From contig KE546970.1 in NCBI GenBank assembly GCA_000442125.1, positions 736,667-800,666 on the forward strand: a stretch of DNA of 64,000 bases. The letters run 5' to 3'. Positions within the stretch are counted from its first letter, which is position 1; the number at the start of each line of letters is the position of its first letter. The notes below the pieces were generated by a model, which saw nothing but the letters and a program-made list of their open reading frames with translations, searched no databases and had not been told where the DNA came from. The DNA is from Opeltia flavorubescens. Its lineage: Eukaryota > Ascomycota > Lecanoromycetes > Teloschistales > Teloschistaceae. Below are positions 47,879-59,499 of the stretch, piece after piece. Made by a program: the position numbers and the translations under genes.

Positions 47879-50800
47879 CTATCTCGGTTTCTTGCTTCCT
47901 CGACCTCCTCGCCTACTTTTACCAGCGGCTCCACCTCCTTTCCTCTTAGCATCGACTCCTTCAGGTCCCATGACGACCCGCACTTTTCCCACCGGCACAA
48001 CACCGATCACCTCTGGCTCTCGTAGTCCACGCAGTAATTCCCCCTCTCGTCCTCGAATTTTCTCTTCTTCCATCATAAGCTCGTTGCATTCATCAGCTCC
48101 AAGCCGCTTCTTCTCGCGGTATTCGATTGCTCGCGTCCACGTTGCCAATATCTCTCGTACGGCCTTACCTTTCTTCGTGGTACCTGGTTGCATTTTAGCA
48201 CGCCATTGGCACCGTGTGCCAATTGCATCCCAAGGACCACACACCACAAGGGCGTCGATGATCTCGTCCCCTGCGAACGGCGTACCTACATACGCCTCTA
48301 GACCATCCAATGCCTCAGCTTCCGCGGCATCTAACGTCTCTAAGCCTTCTTCAAGGTTGAGTTTTCGGATTTCCTCGTCTTCCTTTCCCTTCTGCTTGGC
48401 TAGTTCGTGTTGCTGTTGGCGTCGTCGTTTCTGGGCAGCTAAGTATTCCTCCTTGGCAACTTGGGCCATTGCATCGTCTGAAACCTTCCGAGCTGCGGCG
48501 GAGCCTAGCAGACGCAGAGAAAGCTCCCGATCTTCGTCATCTTGGTTGGCATATTTGGTCTTGAGCTTGTTACGTTTACCATGCTTGCCTCTTAGCTGAG
48601 GATTGTGCATCATTGCACCAGATTCTCCTTCTATCGCAGGCTTCCTCAAGGGTGTAGCTACCAGACCACAATCTTCCTCATCCGAACGAAGGGCGTTTTC
48701 GACGGCTGCCGCGACTGGCTGGTCTTTTTGAAGTAATCGACGCTCTCTTGCTGACAAGTGTCGGACGCCCGGCGCATCAATTTCATTAGAAGCCGATGAT
48801 GGTGCAATATCGGGTATAGGCTCTTTTTGTGGATTTTTTTCATCCGAATCATCACCTTCCACCGTCGAGGTCTTATCATCCTCAATGCTCTCTGCTTTTG
48901 ATGTATTTATTTCACTATGTTCTCTCGTGCTAAAGTCTGCATTTGTAGAACCTTGAGGTAAGAGAGGATTGTGGTCTGCTGTCTCAGAAGCGAGGCTTGT
49001 TCCGCTCCTGTAGCCTTTTGCTGCTTCTTCACATTCCGAGTCTGGCCGACTCACCTCTTCAACGGACCGAACCGACTCATCAGTTTGGTCTCGTAAGTCC
49101 CGGACGTTTTCTTGCTGCAGGTTTCGCCTATGCAAGCTTTCATTACCTGCAATATCAAAATCACTACCTTGGCTCGTGTCATATTTGGACGCGTTGTCGA
49201 GACTCCTGTCTTGAAGGCGATATTTGAAATGTCTTTCCATACTATGGTCACTGATTCTGAAAAGCACGCCAAAGCCCAGTAATAAGTGAGCCGGAGGAAG
49301 ATAGTTTTTTTCTCCTTTGATGGTAAAGCTACCTGCTGTCAAGTACTCGCCTGTCGGGGCAGTCTTCGAGACTTGATTTGGATGTACCCACCAAGCAGAC
49401 ATTATAGCCTTGGAATCCCATGCAGAGGATGTGGCAACGGTAAAGGAGCCAGCCTGATTGAGAGTGGAAGGAGGTATTGGGTCATCTAAGTGCCTTGGCT
49501 TGTTCTTGATGATCACTGACGTCGCGCCATGTAGATCTGCGTGGACGTAGATATCCCCTTTTTTCAGATATCTCCTATACAAGATCTCGTTTTGTTGAGC
49601 ATCCTTTCCTCCAAGGACCAGGTGACCATCAGACGAGATGAAGTAATGAAATTTCTCGAACCAAGACTGTTTACGCACCGGCCTGAGGACCTGCTTTTCT
49701 TGACCTAGACCTTTCTTGAGATCTGCATTGATCTTCTTCTCGGTACTCCTCAACGCTTTCGTCGACGATTGTATTGTCTTCTGCTCCTTTATAGCGGCGG
49801 TTTTCTTTTGATCATAATACTGCCGCGCATTGGACCATGGTGAAAGAGCTAGGTCAAGATCAACAGCTAAGCGCGTATGACTAGCTGCGGGGACAGAGGA
49901 TGCCCTTGGTGATGTTCCAATTCCTCTGTCACTTTCTGACTCGGATTCTGAGGTGTCAGCAATATTGGCATCGAGACTTTCGTCATTTTCGATTTCTTCT
50001 TCACCAATCAATACAGTTATGGTATTCTCGTACAGCTTAAGTGGAAGTTGTATCATGTCAGCTACCACGTTATGTCTAGCCTGCTCCATCTCGATCAAGC
50101 GAGCAATTTCCACCCAATCCATACCTTGGCCAATCAGACCATTGATGGCTCCGATAGCTTCATGCACTCTCTGTAGGTTTGCCTCAATTGCTTGTGCCTT
50201 ACGGATGTTGAGCTCCTGGACTTCTTGCAACCCGTCAAGGCGTTTATCATGGTCCCGCCTTGCAATATCAAGTTTACGCTTGGCGTTTTTCTCCCTCTCG
50301 GTCAGGCGAGACTCTAACCTCTGCCCCTCGATCGACGAGAAGAACTCATCTACAGTCTTATTATAGCTGTTGAGTTCGATGACTTTCCACTCGGGCGCTC
50401 CTAATTGCATAGGTTTGAATGGTTGGAAATCCTCGTATATAATGTTATCGTGTATGTTCTCCACCTCCTGCGGTGAGGCATTGCCATAGCCAAGTTCAGA
50501 TGGTGGATTTTGGGTGGATTTGACCTTGGCGAATATGTAACCTGTGGTAGATTCATTGGAAGCGATGTGGTTGATGATTTGCTGAGCTTCTTGCAAAGCT
50601 ATCATCAAACTTTGCAAAAGACCGTCATCAATTAGAAAATCTGAAACAGGCCTGTTGAAGTCGACCCTGGTCGAACGCAAAACATGATCGATGAGCATGG
50701 GAGGGAGTTCACTCATGGACTGAGCGAGTGCTTTTCGCAAGGCGTCTGCCGGCTTCCTTTTCTTGATTGGGACCGCGGAAGTTTCGTTGGCTTTGTCGAG

Positions 50801-51447
50801 AGCTTTTCGTAGTGCCACTTGGATGCGATCACTCGTCAATTCTGGGATGCCGGTGTAATTCTGTCGGTTTTCCAACGCATACTTCAAACCTACACGTAGC
50901 TCTTCCTGTTCACTACCTTCTGGCACGTTGCGCTGTAGGCTTAGAATGGTAAGGTCTCGGTCAGTCAGCACAAGATTTCCACCAGCATAGAACTCCAAGA
51001 ATAGTCGATATTGTCCATCGCTGAATTGGAATTCGATAATTCGATCAGTGCCGACTTGAGTGACAGACGTGACTCGTCTGGTCCGGAGATACTTCCGTAA
51101 TTTAGCGACAAACGGCGAAGGTGCCGCAGCGGTAGCTCTATTGAAACTTGTAAGATGACATCGAAAGCCTGCATCGACAACGATCTGTTCCCGGTGGTCT
51201 GGTTTGGCGAACTTAAAGAGAAATATCCGCTAAATTGATCTAGTCAGGAGCACATTAGAATACACGTTGCTCAAATGGCCATACCGACGAGAGATCATGG
51301 ATATTAGCTAGGCGAAGCGAACATATGACGCAGGAGAGCTCGTGGGCAATGATCTTGACGTATTTTAGCTCTAAAAAGGCTCGAATTCACTGCAAGTATA
51401 ACCAGACAACTGACCTTGACATCTAAGGACGAGAATCTTTGCTTCAT
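47879..51447 (-). CDS. rqc2: Ribosome quality control factor Rqc2/Tae2 (NEMF)
   Basis: Binds the 60S subunit with a stalled peptidyl-tRNA, recruits Ltn1 and directs C-terminal Ala/Thr (CAT) tailing; cytosolic. Three exons, 51447-51415, 51353-51285 and 51229-47879, give 1150 aa. The N-terminal NFACT-N region begins 'MKQRFSSLDVK' and continues across two introns to 'FLFKFAKPDHREQ', 'GFRCHLT' and 'IIEFQFSDGQYRLFLEF'. A coiled-coil (about 332-396) precedes the NFACT-R domain with 'WFEKFHYFISSDGHLVLGG' (557-575) and 'DIYVHADLHG' (593-602). Acidic low-complexity sequence follows, then the C-terminal DUF3441 region ('VVCGPWDAIG') and a basic Gly/Arg/Lys tail. An 11-codon first exon sets the start. 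Confidence 0.94.
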
Positions 51448-51837
51448 CTTGCTGCCGTGGCTCTAGGCTACCGATGTGATGATGTTCTAATCTTTACGAC
51501 ATGGGTTACAGTTGCATTGCTAATCTCCATGGAATCTCCGAGATCTTGACACACTAGCAGCCAGCCCTATAGGATCCGCTTGGGTCTGACTCCATGGATG
51601 TAAATCAATGACACGATCATGAACGGAGAGCAAGATATGAGCAGTCGTCATCAATGTGCATTGGCTTTCCACATAATATTACAGACTACGACTAGAAAAT
51701 AAGAACACCTGACGCTCTCCTATCTTAATTCAGTTGTAGAAACGAACCGATCTCGATCTGGACAATGCTAAAAGAGCCCCTTGAAGCGCCCAAATTCAGG
51801 CCGGAAAGACCGTGAATAGCAATAACTCATGAAACAT
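51448..51837. other. Intergenic between rad21 and rqc2
   Basis: 390 bp between two minus-strand genes, expected to hold the rqc2 promoter and rad21 3' end. No coding or repeat structure is seen. Confidence 0.5.
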
Positions 51838-53758
51838 TCATACCGCAATCGCATCGGCCGCATCAACCTCTTGATCATCAATCTCACCACCAGCCTGCTT
51901 CTCGGCCCATGTACCCCAAAGACCTCGCTTTCCCCGAATGCGCATGGGACCGCCGAGCTCCTGCTCGGACTGTTCGACCTTGACAGCGTCTTTGGTGGCC
52001 AGGACCAACACTTCGAAGAACATTTTGGTTGCGTCTGCTTTACTACTCATTCGCTCTGGTAGCATCTCTTGGAAAAGTATCATCGACTTCTTAGACGGCG
52101 GCTGAATACCATCACCCGAAGACCCAAAGCGTTTACGCAGAAGGTGTACTGCGTGTTGGGTTCCCAGTGACACCACCCCCTGTTCAGTCGGGTAAAGTAA
52201 TGGTGCAGTGGTGTCATCGAAGTTGTCTCTGACTGGACTCATGATACCATTCTCGCTTTCTTCACGACCAGCCAAGCCTTCGTCGTCGTTGACTATAGGC
52301 GCTTGAAGTCCATCCTCGGCGGGAAAATGAAGGGTCTCGGATCTTTCTCGTACTTCACTGTCACCGCTCATGCCAACTCCTTCATCAGCGGCTGCGAAAG
52401 AGTCGTCCTCGGGTATCTCAAGCCTGACCTCCTGGTCATCTAATTGTTGGTCTTCTTCGTCCAAGTCGCCAATTCCGCTATCTCGTTTTCTTTTCAATTG
52501 CCCAGATTCGCGGATCACTTCAAATGCCAAGATGCCTCTCAGTTCAGGGGCCCAGCCTTTAGCTCGGCCGTCACCCATGACACTAGAAACAAAGCCCCCA
52601 CTTTGCTGCATCTTTGTAAGTTGCAACAAGAGTGGATCTCGAGAAAGGAATGAAATCGGTCCCAGTATAGCTGACCTGTCTGCCTGCTGCTGTTTGATTT
52701 GTGTAACTGACATCATAGTACTTTCGTCCGCGTCAATAATCTTGCGCTTTTTGGCTTTGTGAGGCTGGTGCACGGAGGGTTCTTCATGCTCCTCTTCCTG
52801 GCGGAATGCGTTCAACGTACGCTCCACGCTTGATCGAATGGAAGAGAGCGGGGATTGGGAGTCTCGCTCCAGTCTAGGCTCGGATACTGCACCGAATGGC
52901 GCGGTAGTATCGTCTACTGGCAATGCAAACATTTCATCATCATCTTGAAGAATGTTGTCATTCCCAACCGTGGGAGGTTCATCTGGCTCCAGGGAGGGAA
53001 CGGCACTACTGCGACGCGATCGCGTTTGATCGTCGTCACCAAGATTAGATGTCAAGCCTTCAATACCGGCAAATTTACCTATGCCATCAAAGAGATCATC
53101 TTCATGAGGCCGCGGTGTAGGTGCATTTCGACCCACTTCGATACTCGGCCCGTCATCCACATCCAGGTCAAGGTCGATGTCCATATCACTATCCTCGTAT
53201 TCTGGTCTTTGCTCAGGCTGATTGCGGCCTAGCTCGATGCTGATTGGATCAGAGAGGAGCTGGCTCGTCCAGTTTAAAGGATCGTCCTTCTTATTGCCAA
53301 AATCGATATCCATTGGTCTAAAGTCGAGCAACGAGGGATCTAGTTCGGGCAATATGGGATCGCTGATCTTATCCATTATCGTGAGTGCTGCTGGATTAGG
53401 CATATTCAGATTGGCGGGCAAGTCCACATTGCCAGGTCGAAAAGCCTACGCACGGTCAGCCGGAGCAGTGTTGTCATGCAAGGATAACACGTACCATCTT
53501 GATCTTAAGTAAGGCTTCGTTGCAATCGTCTAGTAAATATCTGGCTTTACGGCTGTAGATTCGGACAACGCCTAGTAATAGCTGACCACTGAGGCGCAGG
53601 GCCATCGGCGCTTGCCCTTGGTCGACAATAGCATTGACGCTGTTCTCGATATTTGATTGTAGAATGTGCGTCTTGGACAGTTTCCGCTCGAGGTTCGCGG
53701 ACAGCCAGACGCGAGCCAGAGGGCCCGTTTTTGAAAGGAGAGTCTCGGAATAGAACAT
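51838..53758 (-). CDS. rad21: Mitotic cohesin kleisin Rad21/Scc1
   Basis: Alpha-kleisin that closes the Smc1-Smc3 cohesin ring in the nucleus and is cut by separase at anaphase. Two exons, 53758-53495 and 53445-51838 (intron 49 nt, phase 0), give 623 aa. The N-terminal kleisin domain binding Smc3 begins 'MFYSETLLSKTGPLARVWL' and includes 'RLSGQLLLGVVRIYSRKARYLLDD'. The acidic central region carries two separase-type sites, SIELGR (cleavage after Arg162) and SIEVGR (Arg194), matching the S/D-x-E-x-G-R pattern of yeast Scc1/Rad21. The C-terminal winged-helix that binds Smc1 includes 'KFFEVLVLATKDAV'-like sequence ('KMFFEVLVLATKDAVKV'). 'MFYSE' fits mitotic Rad21; I cannot exclude Rec8 from sequence alone, but the paired SIExGR sites favour Rad21. 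Confidence 0.93.
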
Positions 53759-54339
53759 TTCTATAGAGGATCCCCAGAGCACGATGAAGGTTCCAAGATC
53801 GGAGTGGCAGCGCTATGCGAGCACCATGCCTGAGTGGTTATTATTCAAAATGTTTACTTCAGGCGCGTCAATAAATGCACGTGGAGTAGAGATTTGTCGT
53901 AATCTGGACGGGCAGTCGACGGTAGAGGATATGGAAGCAATTTTCTGAGAGGAGCCGTATGGACAGCAACGGAAAGCTATTGAGCGACTTGCACGTTTAG
54001 AAAGGATTTGATGAACGTCGAGAGGCTGGGGATCGATGTATGTTTGCGACAGGGAGGACCGTCTTGAATTACATAAGCACGCTTCTCCAGGAACGGAACT
54101 AGGCAAGTAAGTAAGGTACTAGTACTTTACGTACATCAAGCGCGGCTCCAGGCGCAAATATATTAGTATGAATAGCAAGATCAACAGCCTTACCTCACCG
54201 GCCAGGATCTAAGCACCGTCAACAGTCTCCCAAAGTACAATTCTTATCTTTTCCAGTGTGCCATGGCGAATTGACAGCGGCCTCGCCTACAAGACGGGAA
54301 CCGCTGTCTATTTTGGCTGTATGGCTTAGCCATGAGATC
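53759..54339. promoter_or_regulatory. Divergent intergenic region rad21/pmr1 with upstream ATGs
   Basis: 581 bp between divergent starts. On the pmr1 side three ATGs precede the main start: 54263 (4-codon frame including stop), 54321 (3-codon frame including stop) and 54332 (a longer frame overlapping the pmr1 start). Whether they lie in the mRNA depends on the unknown transcription start. A minus-strand open frame (53813-54106) is probably 5' leader of rad21. Confidence 0.5.
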
Positions 54340-57300
54340 ATGTCAAGATCTCATAGCCCTTCACATCTCCTCAAGATCAACAGCCCCGCTCCTGCTTCTC
54401 GAGGTCTCTCACCTAGGCCTTCAGCACATCATCCCATTTTCTCGGGCTCGGTAAGGGAGTCACAGAAAAAGCCAAAAGGTAGCCCTTGGCTAACCTGCTT
54501 ATCCTAGTCTCGAACATCGGTATACTCTCTGCTTGATTGTGAAGACGCAGCCCAGCGATTAGGTTCGTCCCTTACCCATGGACTTGCGCCGGCGGAAGCA
54601 GAAGCGAGGCTGCTGAATGATGGACCGAATGAGCTTCCACACGAGGTGCCAGAGCCCTTGCTACTCCGGTTCCTTAAGCAATTCAAAGAGACTCTGATAC
54701 TGCTTTTGCTTGCTTCGGCAATGATATCCTTTATCATGGGTAATCTGGATGATGCAGTGAGTATCGCCATTGCAGTCACCATTGTTGTCACTGTGGGCTT
54801 CGTCCAAGAATATCGGTCGGAGAAGTCATTGGAGTCATTGAACAAACTGGTGCCCCACTATGCGCACCTCATCCGCGGCTCATCGAGCTCAAACGGATCG
54901 ACTAGAAGCCAAGGTTCGAGCTCACAGAATGGCACCATGCTTCAACCTTTAGGAAGCTTAAGATCGGCGCCGTCCGCCGCCGATAAAGCTTCTACTACAG
55001 TCCTTGCTAGCCGACTTGTTCAAGGAGATCTGGTGTTGTTTTCCACTGGTGATAGGATACCCGCAGATCTCCGCATTATAAATGCAGCAGACCTTTCGAT
55101 TGATGAATCGAACCTTACAGGAGAGAATGAGCCGGCGTTAAAGCAGTCAGGCGTGGTAGAAAGGCCAGCGAGAGTAGCCAATGAAGGGGTTTCAGGTCGT
55201 CCCGCTTCGCCGTCTTACGCGTCTCCAGCAGCTGGTACAGTAGGTACGGATATCCGCCTCAACGAGCAAACGAACATCGCCTTTATGGGTACTTTGGTAC
55301 GTTCTGGTCATGGACAAGGACTTGTGATAGGCACGGGAGCTGGAACGGAGTTTGGAGCCATATCAGCATCATTACAAGAAATTGACAGCCCTCGAACACC
55401 TTTGCAGCTCTCTATGGACCGTCTGGGCCAAGAGCTTAGCTATGTCTCATTTGGCGTTATTGGCCTCATTGTGATCGTGGGATTGTGGCAGGGGCGACAA
55501 TTGCTAGAGATGTTCACTATTGGCGTTTCCCTCGCTGTTGCGGCAATACCAGAAGGTCTCCCAATTATCGTTACAGTGACTCTTGCCCTCGGCGTGCTGA
55601 GAATGGCAAGAAAAGGAGCTGTTGTCCGTAGGCTACCAAGCGTTGAAACCCTTGGCTCTGTCAATGTGGTTTGCAGTGACAAGACGGGTCCGGAAGTATG
55701 CTTCTGAATGCTCCGACAAGCTCGCTGATCACTGAATAGGAACTCTGACCCTGAATCACATGACTGTCACCAAGATTTGGCACTCTGATGCGGAGAATTC
55801 CATTGAGGTCAACAGAGATCTTGCCTCGTCTACACCTGACCAAGCAACTCACACAATCCTTCGTATCGGCAATATTGCAAATAATGCCCGACTATCACGC
55901 GCTCACGCCAATTCGCCGGCTACGGCATCCTCTGCCGCCATAATGTCTTCGATGCTTGGGCACGATCCCAATACTGCGGGAGCAAAGAGTCGATGGGTTG
56001 GTCAACCAACTGATGTGGCAATTTTGGATCTATTAGATGCTTTTGGGGAAGACGATGTTAGAGAACGCATTGGAGCGCGGACGGCAGAAACGCCATTCAG
56101 CTCTGAGAGGAAGTGGATGGGTGTTCAGATTGGAGCTAGCCGTGGACAGGAACATAGCGGTAGCTCTGATGTTGCGTACATTAAGGGTGCTTTGGAACAA
56201 ATTTTGAAACGCTGCGATACGTATTTAACCAAGGATGGTCGAGAGATCGTCCTCGATGAGCCACGGCGGCAGGCTGCGATCACAGCCGGAGAGAAGATGG
56301 CTGAGGAGGGTCTAAGAGTCCTTGGCTTCGCAAGCGGTAATACTCATGACGCTCCGGGACCACTTCGAGCAGCTCCAAGCCGGAGTGGCACGCCGCGACC
56401 CGCCGTTGACCATGCTTTGAGTCATCAATCCAACGAAGCAGCATACGAGGGCCTAACCTTTGCCGGAATCGTTGGCATGAGCGACCCACCGAGGAAGGGA
56501 GTAGACAAATCGATCCGTCGACTGATCAGCGGCGGTGTCAAAGTCATCATGATAACTGGAGATGCCGAGACGACGGCTCTGGCGATTGCCCGGAAACTCG
56601 GGATGCCTCTCAACGCTTCGCGAGCTGTTGCTTCCTCTGGGTATCGATCAGTGCTCCGAGGGGATGAGGTGGATAAAATGACTACTAACGAGCTAGCTGA
56701 AGCAATGACAGGAACTTCAATATTTGCTCGTACGAGCCCCGAACATAAGATGAAGATCATCAAGGCGCTTCAATCACGGGGAGATGTAGTGGCAATGACA
56801 GGAGATGGAGTGAACGATGCTCCAGCTCTGAAAAAGGCAGATATCGGAATCTCCATGGGCCTCTTGGGTACTGATGTTGCTAAAGAAGCAGCCGATATGA
56901 TTCTGACCGACGACGATTTCTCCACGATCTTGAGCGCCATCGAACAAGGAAAAGGAATCTTCTATAATATCCAGAACTTTGTAACCTTTCAACTCAGTAC
57001 TAGCGTTGCTGCTCTTTCCCTCGTCCTTCTGAGTACCTTTCTTGGATTCCGCAATCCTTTGAATGCAATGCAAATCTTATGGATTAGTGAGTAACATCTT
57101 GATTTACCTAAATCTTGCATGGAAAATAGCTCTAGGACTATGCTAATTGAAAGCCAGACATCTTGATGGATGGCCCGCCGGCTCAGTCGCTAGGAGTCGA
57201 ACCTGTGGACCCTGCAATCATGTCGCGACCTCCACGATCGAAGAGTGCTCGTGTCCTCAGCCGAGCCTTAATCCAGCGAGTGCTTACATCCGCCACTGTC

Positions 57301-57702
57301 ATAATGCTGGGTACCCTCATGATCTACATCCGTGAGATGTCCAGCGACCACTCCATCAACGCCCGCGACACAACCATGACCTTCACCTGCTTTGTTTTTT
57401 TCGACATGTTCAATGCTCTCACCTGCCGGAGTGAGGGGAAAAGCGTGCTCCGAGGCGACTTGAAATTGCTCGGCAACCGCATGTTTAATCTCGCGGTGGG
57501 CGGAAGCTTACTGGGCCAAATGGCTGTGATTTACCTACCATTCTTGCAGCGTATTTTCCAAACAGAAGGTCTCGCAGGAAGAGACCTGTTGCTCCTCGCG
57601 GCGATTGCTAGCACGGTGTTTTGGATAGACGAAGGAAGGAAATTTCTACGGGCTCGCAATATGGGTAGGAGAAGTCTAGGGGCATATAGCGGCAGTGTAT
57701 AA
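54340..57702 (+). CDS. pmr1: Golgi Ca2+/Mn2+-transporting P-type ATPase Pmr1
   Basis: P2A-type ATPase (SPCA) pumping Ca2+ and Mn2+ into the Golgi, needed for glycosylation and secretory traffic. Four exons, 54340-54450, 54508-55687, 55740-57086 and 57158-57702, give 1060 aa. Seen: the cation-ATPase N domain ('[20 protein letters not shown]'), M1-M2, the actuator 'LTGE', the M4 site 'AAIPEGLP', phosphorylation motif 'SDKTGTLT' with Asp428, 'KGALEQ' for nucleotide binding, '[11 protein letters not shown]', and the M6 ion site 'WINILMD' (Asn880, Asp884), typical of Pmr1 rather than SERCA. Two Ser/Gly-rich inserts lie within the actuator region (around '[10 protein letters not shown]' and '[11 protein letters not shown]'). 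An intron splits the DKTG motif. Confidence 0.95.
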
Positions 57703-58022
57703 TATCTCTTCAGAAGATATGTAAATATTCCTGAATGTGGACGAGATCTCTTAATTCTGCAAGCTTACCAGGTCTCAAGCGTAGTGGCCGGGTATCTTTT
57801 GCTCTGTTCTTGTTCTGTGCTGCATTACTGCTGTCCTTTTAGACAAGCATGATTTGCATCCCACTTCCAGTCGACCCCAGTTCCCGACCTATGACCTAGC
57901 TATAGCCAGTCGATCTTGGCCAAGAAGACCGACCAGGTTCCCATGCCAGGCTATTAGACTTCTGCAACGCGGTTCTGGTCACCGAGTTCCCCACATCAAG
58001 ATTCGCGAAGCGAGTCTCGCTA
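57703..58022. other. Convergent 3' region pmr1/ret3
   Basis: 320 bp between the stops of convergent genes. No further feature is seen; both terminators are presumably here. Confidence 0.5.
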
Positions 58023-58685
58023 CTATAACTGTCTCATCCGCTCCGCAAGCTTCAGCTTGCCAAACTCCCACGCATTTAGCAAGCCTTGCTCGCTCAAGTC
58101 GATGTTCTTGACGGATGTAATGTCCTGCGTCGGAGGTTTGCTGACCCTGCTAGCCACAATAACGGGATCTGTCTCGAGGATAATACCATCATCGATAATC
58201 TCGTCGATGGCCAAGGAGACGAGATCGTAGTTCTCAACTAAGGTACGCTTGTCGGTAGAGTTTCTATAAGCCGTGATTGTCAGCCATTGAGTATCCTGCC
58301 CGTGAACCCATGAACGCGTAGGACAGACACACTTCAGCAATATCGCAAGCGCATCCCTCAGCGCCAGAACCACCCCGAACAGCATGATTTCGTTCTCATC
58401 CCCACCTCCAACAACGTACAACATGACATCTCCCTCCATCTTGAAAACAATTACCCTCCCGTCATAGAGGATCACGTCGCTCGTCTGCTTGTTGGTCTTT
58501 TCCAACAAACCCTTCTCAAATGCTTTCTGCTCCTTGACGCTCGGGTAAGGGTTGGCACCTGTGTGGTTATTGGAGCCAGGAGGGGCATGGGGCGCGGAAT
58601 AATATCTTGTCAGGATGCGTGAGCGGTCATCGGTGGAGAGGATGAGGATAGCGTTGACGGAAAAAAGGGACATATTGCTCGGCAT
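58023..58685 (-). CDS. ret3: Coatomer subunit zeta (zeta-COP)
   Basis: Small subunit of the COPI F-subcomplex coating Golgi-to-ER retrograde vesicles. Two exons, 58685-58333 and 58263-58023, give 197 aa. Family features are 'MSLFSVNAILILSTDD', 'RILTRYYS', 'VILYDGRVIVFK', 'NEIMLFGVVLALRDALAILLK', 'VENYDLVSLAIDEIIDDGIILETDP' and the ending 'DLSEQGLLNAWEFGKLKLAE'. The intron (58264-58332) is 69 nt, a multiple of three without an in-frame stop, so the unspliced frame also stays open; the spliced reading ('LLKNSTDKR') matches the family and is preferred. A second Met five codons in is an alternative start. A MITE-like element lies about 0.3 kb upstream. Confidence 0.94.
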   Translation of the reverse strand: MPSNMSLFSVNAILILSTDDRSRILTRYYSAPHAPPGSNNHTGANPYPSVKEQKAFEKGLLEKTNKQTSDVILYDGRVIVFKMEGDVMLYVVGGGDENEIMLFGVVLALRDALAILLKCVCPTRSWVHGQDTQWLTITAYRNSTDKRTLVENYDLVSLAIDEIIDDGIILETDPVIVASRVSKPPTQDITSVKNIDLSEQGLLNAWEFGKLKLAERMRQL

Positions 58686-59499
58686 GGTGGGCGTTTATGG
58701 GGGTGGCTCCCAGAGCCGGTGGGATGAGATTTGGCTATATAGACTATAATTGGATCGATGTGATGTGCGTAATTGAAACTAATGATCGAATGATCGGACT
58801 CAACGGAAACAGGGATGAAGTTCTGCGCAGATTTCAATGTCTTGAGCCTCAGTCTGTAAAGAAATAGGATTACTGTCTGAATATTCGTTTTCGGCAGTAT
58901 AATTCGAGGTATTGACCACAAAGTTGGAATCCTAAAAAAGCGATTTCCAGATTCCAGGTACGGCATATGCAGACAGTAGGCCCGTTGTGTTAAAAATAAT
59001 TCGCAATTTGAGGGCCTACGGAGGGCGCCAAGACAGCCCCAAGTGTCGCTGAGCAGCCCCCTAACTGGGAGTCTAGGCGGTCTGTTTAGCGGCTACCGTA
59101 GGCTCTCACATTGCGAATTATTTTTAACACAACGGGGTAGGTAGTGTTCCGGGTGATCTACAACTAGGCTGCTACGGTTGAATTATTGCACCTCAACAGA
59201 GCTTAGCAACGCCTGCATTCAAGGGTGGACGCATTAAGACTAACTCGGAAGCGCATGAACTTCTTTATACAAAGTTTGCAATTTGTATGCCGTCAAGCCG
59301 CTTCCTCTGTACCCGGTAAGAACTCTAACCCCGACACCACTCCGATACCGCCTAAGCATCGGACCTGCTCCAATCCGCCCTCAAGAACGCCGATAAATGC
59401 CATCGAACCAAGAAATTAATCCCGTAGTCTACCCAATGTACCAAACGATGCTTGCCCATGTACAGAACTAGCCTTTCACCACAAGGTGAAACCTCATAC
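58686..59499. other. Intergenic region containing a MITE
   Basis: 814 bp between the ret3 start and the next minus-strand stop. Apart from the MITE at 58981-59136, I see no supported gene; short open frames here are unsupported. Confidence 0.5.
58981..59136. mobile_element. MITE-like element, 156 bp with 41-bp TIRs
   Basis: The left arm, starting CCCGTTGTGTTAAAAATAAT, and the right arm, ending ATTATTTTTAACACAACGGG, are reverse complements over 41 bp with two mismatches; weaker complementarity continues inward. Both ends are bordered by GTAGG (58976-58980 and 59137-59141), a 5-bp direct repeat that looks like a target-site duplication. The ~74-bp centre is GC-richer and non-coding. The element could fold into a long hairpin. 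It has not been RIPped, as expected for so short a repeat. The superfamily is not determined. Confidence 0.88.

Noticed and set aside
47892-48599. 235-codon plus-strand open frame antisense to the rqc2 C-terminus
   Set aside because: Ser/Pro/Arg-rich reading is the mirror of the Lys/Glu/Arg/Gly-rich rqc2 coding strand; a shadow frame.
53813-54106. 97-codon minus-strand open frame upstream of rad21
   Set aside because: It lies directly in the rad21 leader or promoter, shows no domain and is not in a frame that joins rad21 by a plausible splice.
58610-58966. 118-codon minus-strand open frame overlapping the ret3 start
   Set aside because: It overlaps ret3 in another frame and has no family features.
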